NCBI GenBank assembly: GCA_910584575.1
Contig: CAJUBG010000031.1
Coordinates: forward strand, 1 to 43,811
DNA length: 43,811 bases
Direction: 5' to 3'
Source of the DNA: an uncultured Dorea sp.
GTDB lineage: Bacteria; Bacillota; Clostridia; Lachnospirales; Lachnospiraceae
Of this stretch, positions 41,050 through 43,811 are shown one piece after another. Position 1 is the stretch's first letter. Each line of letters begins with the position of its first letter. The notes beneath the pieces were generated by a model. It was not told the origin of the DNA and searched no databases. It saw only the letters and a list, made by a program, of their open reading frames with translations. Both the position numbers and the translations under genes were made by a program.

Positions 41050-42291
41050 TTAATTTTCCAAATTTTGAATCACTTCTTTAAAATTTGAAATAATATACTC
41101 TACATCTTCATTGCTTAATTTTGTATGAAGCGGCAATGTAATCAGATTTTCATAATACGCATAGGCATTTGGAAAATCTTTTATATCCCATCCCATTTTC
41201 TTATAAGCAGTCATCATTGGAAGGGGTTTATAGTGTACGTTCGTTGTTATGCCCCGTTCGGCTAATTTGACGATGATTTTTCTCCTTTGTCCGTCGGATG
41301 CTTTTGGAATCCGCGTAAGATACAGATGTCCGGAGGATGCGAAATCCTTTCCGTAATGAATCAAATGCTTCACACCTAATTCATCGCACATTTCATCATA
41401 CCTTCCGATAATTTCCCTCCTTCTGGCAAGCAGCTTCGGGTAACGCTCTAACTGCATTAAACCAATGGCTGCTAAGATATCCGTCATGTTGCATTTGTAC
41501 CACGCGCCTTCTATGTCATACTCCCATGCCCCTGCCCTGGTTTTCGCCAGGGCGTCCTTGCTTTGCCCGTGAAGGCTGTAAAGCTGGAACTGATGATAGA
41601 TTTCTTCATTATCAATTTCCGGAATATCCTTCCATGTAGAAGCCCCGCCTTCTGCTGTGGTAAAATTTTTGACAGCATGGAAGCTATAATCAGAAAAATC
41701 AGCCCATTGTCCCGCCATTTTTCCATTTTTCACAGCGCCTAACGCATGGGCGCAGTCAGCGAATATCAATACCCTTCCAAGAGCCTGCTGTATTCTTGCG
41801 CCAAGACCTCCTCCTTCTTTTGGACGGAACAAATACTTCTTACCTTCAACAGCGGCATAGAGTTTATCATAGTCGGCAATCACGCCTCCTAAGTCTACGG
41901 CTGCTACCGCTTTTGTTCTTTCTGTAATGGCTTCTGCCACTTTGGCGTAATCCATTTCAACAGAATCCGGCTGGCTGTCTACAAATACAACCTTCGCCCC
42001 ACAGTGAATTGCCGCCGACGCGGTGGCAGTATATGTATAAGCCGGAACGATCACTTCATCCCCTTCTCCAATACCACAGATTCTAAAATTCAATTCTTCT
42101 GCCGCTGTCGCCGAGTTCAGGCATACGACTTTGGAGGTATGGCAAAATTCAGCCAGCCTTTTCTCCAATTCTTTCGTTTTTGGTCCGGTTGTCAGCCATC
42201 CGGATTTTAATGTTTCGATTACCTCGTTTATCTCTAAATCAGAAATGTCCGGAGGACTGAAGGGTATGGCTCTATATTCCATCATGTTCAT
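41050..42291 (-). CDS. DegT/DnrJ/EryC1/StrS sugar aminotransferase
   Basis: 413 residues, PLP enzyme. Family marks: IPFSPPDISDLEINEVIETL, VVCLNSATAAEELNFRICGI, EVIVPAYTYTATASAAIHCG, IFADCAHALGA, and the PLP lysine in SFHAVKNFTTAEGGAST (near residue 216). A C-terminal GITTNVHYKPLPMM is also typical. It aminates a nucleotide-linked keto sugar. The dehydratase that would supply that sugar is not in the window. The ATG at 42291 overlaps the NusG-like stop as ATGA; ATGs 6 and 9 nt further on are alternatives. Confidence 0.93.
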   Translation of the reverse strand: MNMMEYRAIPFSPPDISDLEINEVIETLKSGWLTTGPKTKELEKRLAEFCHTSKVVCLNSATAAEELNFRICGIGEGDEVIVPAYTYTATASAAIHCGAKVVFVDSQPDSVEMDYAKVAEAITERTKAVAAVDLGGVIADYDKLYAAVEGKKYLFRPKEGGGLGARIQQALGRVLIFADCAHALGAVKNGKMAGQWADFSDYSFHAVKNFTTAEGGASTWKDIPEIDNEEIYHQFQLYSLHGQSKDALAKTRAGAWEYDIEGAWYKCNMTDILAAIGLMQLERYPKLLARRREIIGRYDEMCDELGVKHLIHYGKDFASSGHLYLTRIPKASDGQRRKIIVKLAERGITTNVHYKPLPMMTAYKKMGWDIKDFPNAYAYYENLITLPLHTKLSNEDVEYIISNFKEVIQNLEN

Positions 42292-42812
42292 TTACCAATC
42301 TCCTTATCTTCTCCCAGCTTAATCCCCAGATAAATCTTCCGCTTCTCCCCCAGAAATTCCTTCTCCACACAGACATACCTCTTTCTAAGCCTCTGCCGGA
42401 CAATATTTCTTAAATATACTCCTACCGCGCCGTCTGCCCTCACTATCGTCCCTTCGTCATCCACCTCCACCAAAGACCTGCGGACAATGTGTTCATCATT
42501 CTGTACATTTTTTAAAAATATTTCTTCCTCCTTTGACACGCAAAAAAATGTATCTTCTTCATCACTCAGCAGCTTTGTTAGCTTCGGCACCCGTTTTAAC
42601 TCCAAATACATCTGCCTGGGGCTGTCTGTCACTACAAAAATATATGCCGGAAACAACGGACGTAAGAATGTCTCATATCCTTTTTCCGTCTTTCTGGCAC
42701 ATTCTCTATTCATACAAAAACATTCTTTATAATGCTTTTTGGAAATCATTTTCTGAATTAATTCTACCAGTTTTTCTTCATCCCCTGTTCGGGTCTGAAT
42801 TACATACCACAT
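42288..42812 (-). CDS. NusG/LoaP-like transcription antiterminator 2
   Basis: 174 residues. An NGN domain begins MWYVIQTRTGDEEKLVELIQ and has the diagnostic LRPLFPAYIFVVT (near residues 50-62). The C-terminal KOW part is degenerate (VDDEGTIVRADGAVGVYLRN). Specialised NusG paralogs of this type (LoaP in Firmicutes, UpxY in Bacteroides) act on RNA polymerase to let it read long polysaccharide or antibiotic operons. Second gene of the operon; it overlaps the aminotransferase start by 4 nt. Confidence 0.82.
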   Translation of the reverse strand: MWYVIQTRTGDEEKLVELIQKMISKKHYKECFCMNRECARKTEKGYETFLRPLFPAYIFVVTDSPRQMYLELKRVPKLTKLLSDEEDTFFCVSKEEEIFLKNVQNDEHIVRRSLVEVDDEGTIVRADGAVGVYLRNIVRQRLRKRYVCVEKEFLGEKRKIYLGIKLGEDKEIGK

Positions 42813-42974
42813 TTCATCACCTCTTTACAGGTTTTTCTTATAAAAATGCAGGCTTCGCCATATCCACAGCTATAAAAGCTCTGAACTCTTTTTTGGCACC
42901 ATTATTACAGACTCCCACCAAATCATGGCACTAACCACAACCCGATTTTCTGAACCTGTTTTTTTGATTCTTTC
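42813..42974 (-). other. Leader between the two NusG-like genes
   Basis: 162 nt without a gene. In the minus-strand RNA, ACAGGTT near the start can pair with AACCTGT near the end, enclosing small hairpins such as GGC-GAA-GCC. LoaP acts through RNA hairpins in operon leaders, so this is a candidate recognition region. I see no clear intrinsic terminator on the minus strand. The SD of the second gene is GAGGTG, before ATG 42812. Confidence 0.35.
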
Positions 42975-43490
42975 CTAGTTTTTCTCTACAATCTCAAGCC
43001 CTGCCAGAATACTTTCAGACACAGAGCCCTCCGGCGGTTTTAACCTTGCCAGCCGCTTATGCCTGTCAATCCGGCAGATGCTTTCCTCCATTCCCTGCAA
43101 GGGGCCATCCGTAATCAAGGTAACTCCATCCCGTATTACGCCTTTCGACATACCAAGATGGCGCGCTTCTTTGCACAAAGAGGTCAAGAATAATTCTTCC
43201 TTCTTCTGGACATGGAGAATCGCTTTTTTCTCTTGGAGGAGATTCGCCACTCCTTTATATTGCTGCCATTCTTCTGCCAGCGCTTCTTCGTTATCACTTT
43301 CCAGAAATACATAGCCTGGAAACATCAACTGTTTCTCCACACGCCATTTTCCTTGAAACTTACGCATTCTGTCATAAGTGAAAATAAATGCGTCCTTTAG
43401 CGCTGCCTTGGACAAGTTTCGTTTGACGGAGTTTAGAATCCTCCATTCATTTTGTCTTGGACAATAAAGTAGATACCAGATTTCAATCAC
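42975..43490 (-). CDS. NusG/LoaP-like transcription antiterminator 1
   Basis: 171 residues from GTG 43490. NGN domain: IWYLLYCPRQNEWRILNSVK, then VEKQLMFPGYVFLESDNEEA. The KOW domain is clear: GVTLITDGPLQGMEESICRI then DRHKRLARLKPP. First gene of the polysaccharide operon. Its SD-like AAGGA sits right at the start codon and next to the 23-bp repeat at 43496-43518, so the repeat would be in its 5' UTR. Expression depends on the orientation of the promoter segment upstream. It differs strongly from the second paralog, so this is not a recent duplication. Confidence 0.85.
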   Translation of the reverse strand: MIEIWYLLYCPRQNEWRILNSVKRNLSKAALKDAFIFTYDRMRKFQGKWRVEKQLMFPGYVFLESDNEEALAEEWQQYKGVANLLQEKKAILHVQKKEELFLTSLCKEARHLGMSKGVIRDGVTLITDGPLQGMEESICRIDRHKRLARLKPPEGSVSESILAGLEIVEKN

Positions 43491-43495
43491 TTCCT

Positions 43496-43518
43496 TCGCA
43501 GAGTAATCTACTCTGCGA
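43496..43518. repeat. Left 23-bp inverted repeat of a putative invertible promoter
   Basis: Arms TCGCAGAGTA and TACTCTGCGA around core ATC. It is the exact reverse complement of the copy at 43716-43738. Each copy is also nearly palindromic; only the 3-bp core gives it direction. This looks like a site-specific recombinase site with two arm-binding sequences. It lies 5 nt upstream of the GTG start of the first NusG-like gene. Confidence 0.8.
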
Positions 43519-43663
43519 AAATTTTTGAAAAATATTTATGGATAATTAAATGGTTTTTAAGATAAATACAGATTTCTCTGATAATAGACTTGAATAAATA
43601 GACTGTTTTGTTTGTTTTCCCTTCGTGATTTTGCAACAAATTTTTACAAAAGTAAATTAAGTG

Positions 43664-43692
43664 TTGATTTATTAGTTTAAGGTGGTTATAAT
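43664..43692 (+). promoter_or_regulatory. Strong promoter inside the invertible segment, pointing away from the operon
   Basis: Plus-strand -35 TTGATT (43664-43669), 17-nt spacer, perfect -10 TATAAT (43687-43692). I find no comparably good promoter on the minus strand between the repeats. As assembled it transcribes rightwards into the repeat at 43716-43738. If the segment flips, it would drive the 14-gene operon. Confidence 0.7.
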
Positions 43693-43715
43693 AATTATGC
43701 TGTTAAAGCAAAAAA

Positions 43716-43743
43716 TCGCAGAGTAGATTACTCTGCGATTTTT
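43716..43743. repeat. Right 23-bp inverted repeat, doubling as a terminator for rightward transcription
   Basis: Repeat 43716-43738 has arms TCGCAGAGTA and TACTCTGCGA around core GAT, the reverse complement of the left copy. It is followed outside by TTTTT (43739-43743). For rightward RNA this is a textbook intrinsic terminator (10-bp stem, 3-nt loop, U-run). Inside, an A-run (43710-43715) lets it also stop leftward RNA. Confidence 0.8.
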
Positions 43744-43811
43744 ATAATTATAATTGCAGAGGCTGTAAAAAATTCTGTGTCTATGGGATGTGATCTTTTT
43801 GGATAAGAATT
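43744..43811. other. Right-edge sequence, possible end of a mobile element
   Basis: No gene visible. The stretch 43759-43782, containing GGCTGTAAAAAATTCTGTGT, resembles from memory the terminal inverted repeats of IS256-family elements. If so, an element would continue past the window edge. Weak evidence only. Confidence 0.2.

Noticed and set aside
43496..43738. The paired palindromes as a CRISPR-like or plain terminator pair
   Set aside because: There are only two copies, with no spacers of regular length. The left copy lacks a U-run on either strand in the direction of the operon, and the reversed 3-bp cores plus the backward promoter fit inversion better.
1..43811. CRISPR arrays, rRNA genes, replication origin
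   Set aside because: None found: no regularly spaced direct repeats, no rRNA-like sequence and no cluster of DnaA boxes that I could recognise.

Overview
The window looks like a chromosomal segment of a Lachnospiraceae-type Firmicute. The gene families, the strong AGGAGG-type ribosome binding sites, and the single glnS and nfo-trmO genes in familiar clostridial forms all point that way. No rRNA or species-specific marker is present, so I do not name a genus. Almost every gene is on the minus strand, so transcription runs from high to low coordinates.

Region 1 (253-15444) is housekeeping. It holds carAB behind a promoter followed by an intrinsic terminator (attenuator-like), a membrane-anchored transglutaminase-like protein, a cardiolipin synthase / metallophosphoesterase / BMP-domain group, a GNAT acetyltransferase, the copper module csoR-copA with two CsoR-type operators, and the nfo-trmO pair. 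The copA frame ends in a second copper-binding domain that has its own strong internal ribosome binding site and ATG, so the locus can probably make a free CopZ-like chaperone too.

Region 2 (15445-23036) is accessory. It holds an AT-rich solitary DUF2806-like gene, an XRE/ABC-transporter operon, and a decaying HipA-type kinase module. In that module the HTH antitoxin-like gene has an in-frame TAA and no start, the kinase has an in-frame TAG, and a third gene that fuses a HipA N-terminal-like domain to a HIRAN domain is intact.

Region 3 (23037-28591) holds a GH25-LysM lysozyme, a MocR-type regulator whose PLP lysine is replaced by arginine, glnS, a NUDIX hydrolase, an orphan Phd/YefM antitoxin and tRNA-Thr(GGU).

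Region 4 (28806-43490) is one surface-polysaccharide operon of 14 tightly packed or overlapping genes. In order of transcription these are two NusG/LoaP-like antiterminators, a DegT aminotransferase, an ATP-grasp ligase, an initiating phosphosugar transferase, two GT4 enzymes, an acyltransferase, a GT2, a Wzy-like polymerase, a GT2, a DUF2264 protein, a Wzx flippase and an O-acetyltransferase.

The most interesting signal is that this operon seems to carry two independent phase-variation switches. Upstream of its first gene, a segment of about 200 bp lies between two perfect 23-bp inverted repeats (43496-43518 and 43716-43738) and contains a strong promoter. As assembled, that promoter points away from the operon, into a terminator formed by the right-hand repeat plus a T-run (OFF state); inversion would point it at the operon. 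At the other end of the operon, the O-acetyltransferase frame is broken at an 11-base poly-G tract (29252-29262). Loss of one G, or gain of two, restores a full 219-220-residue enzyme. No recombinase gene is visible; it would have to lie outside the window.
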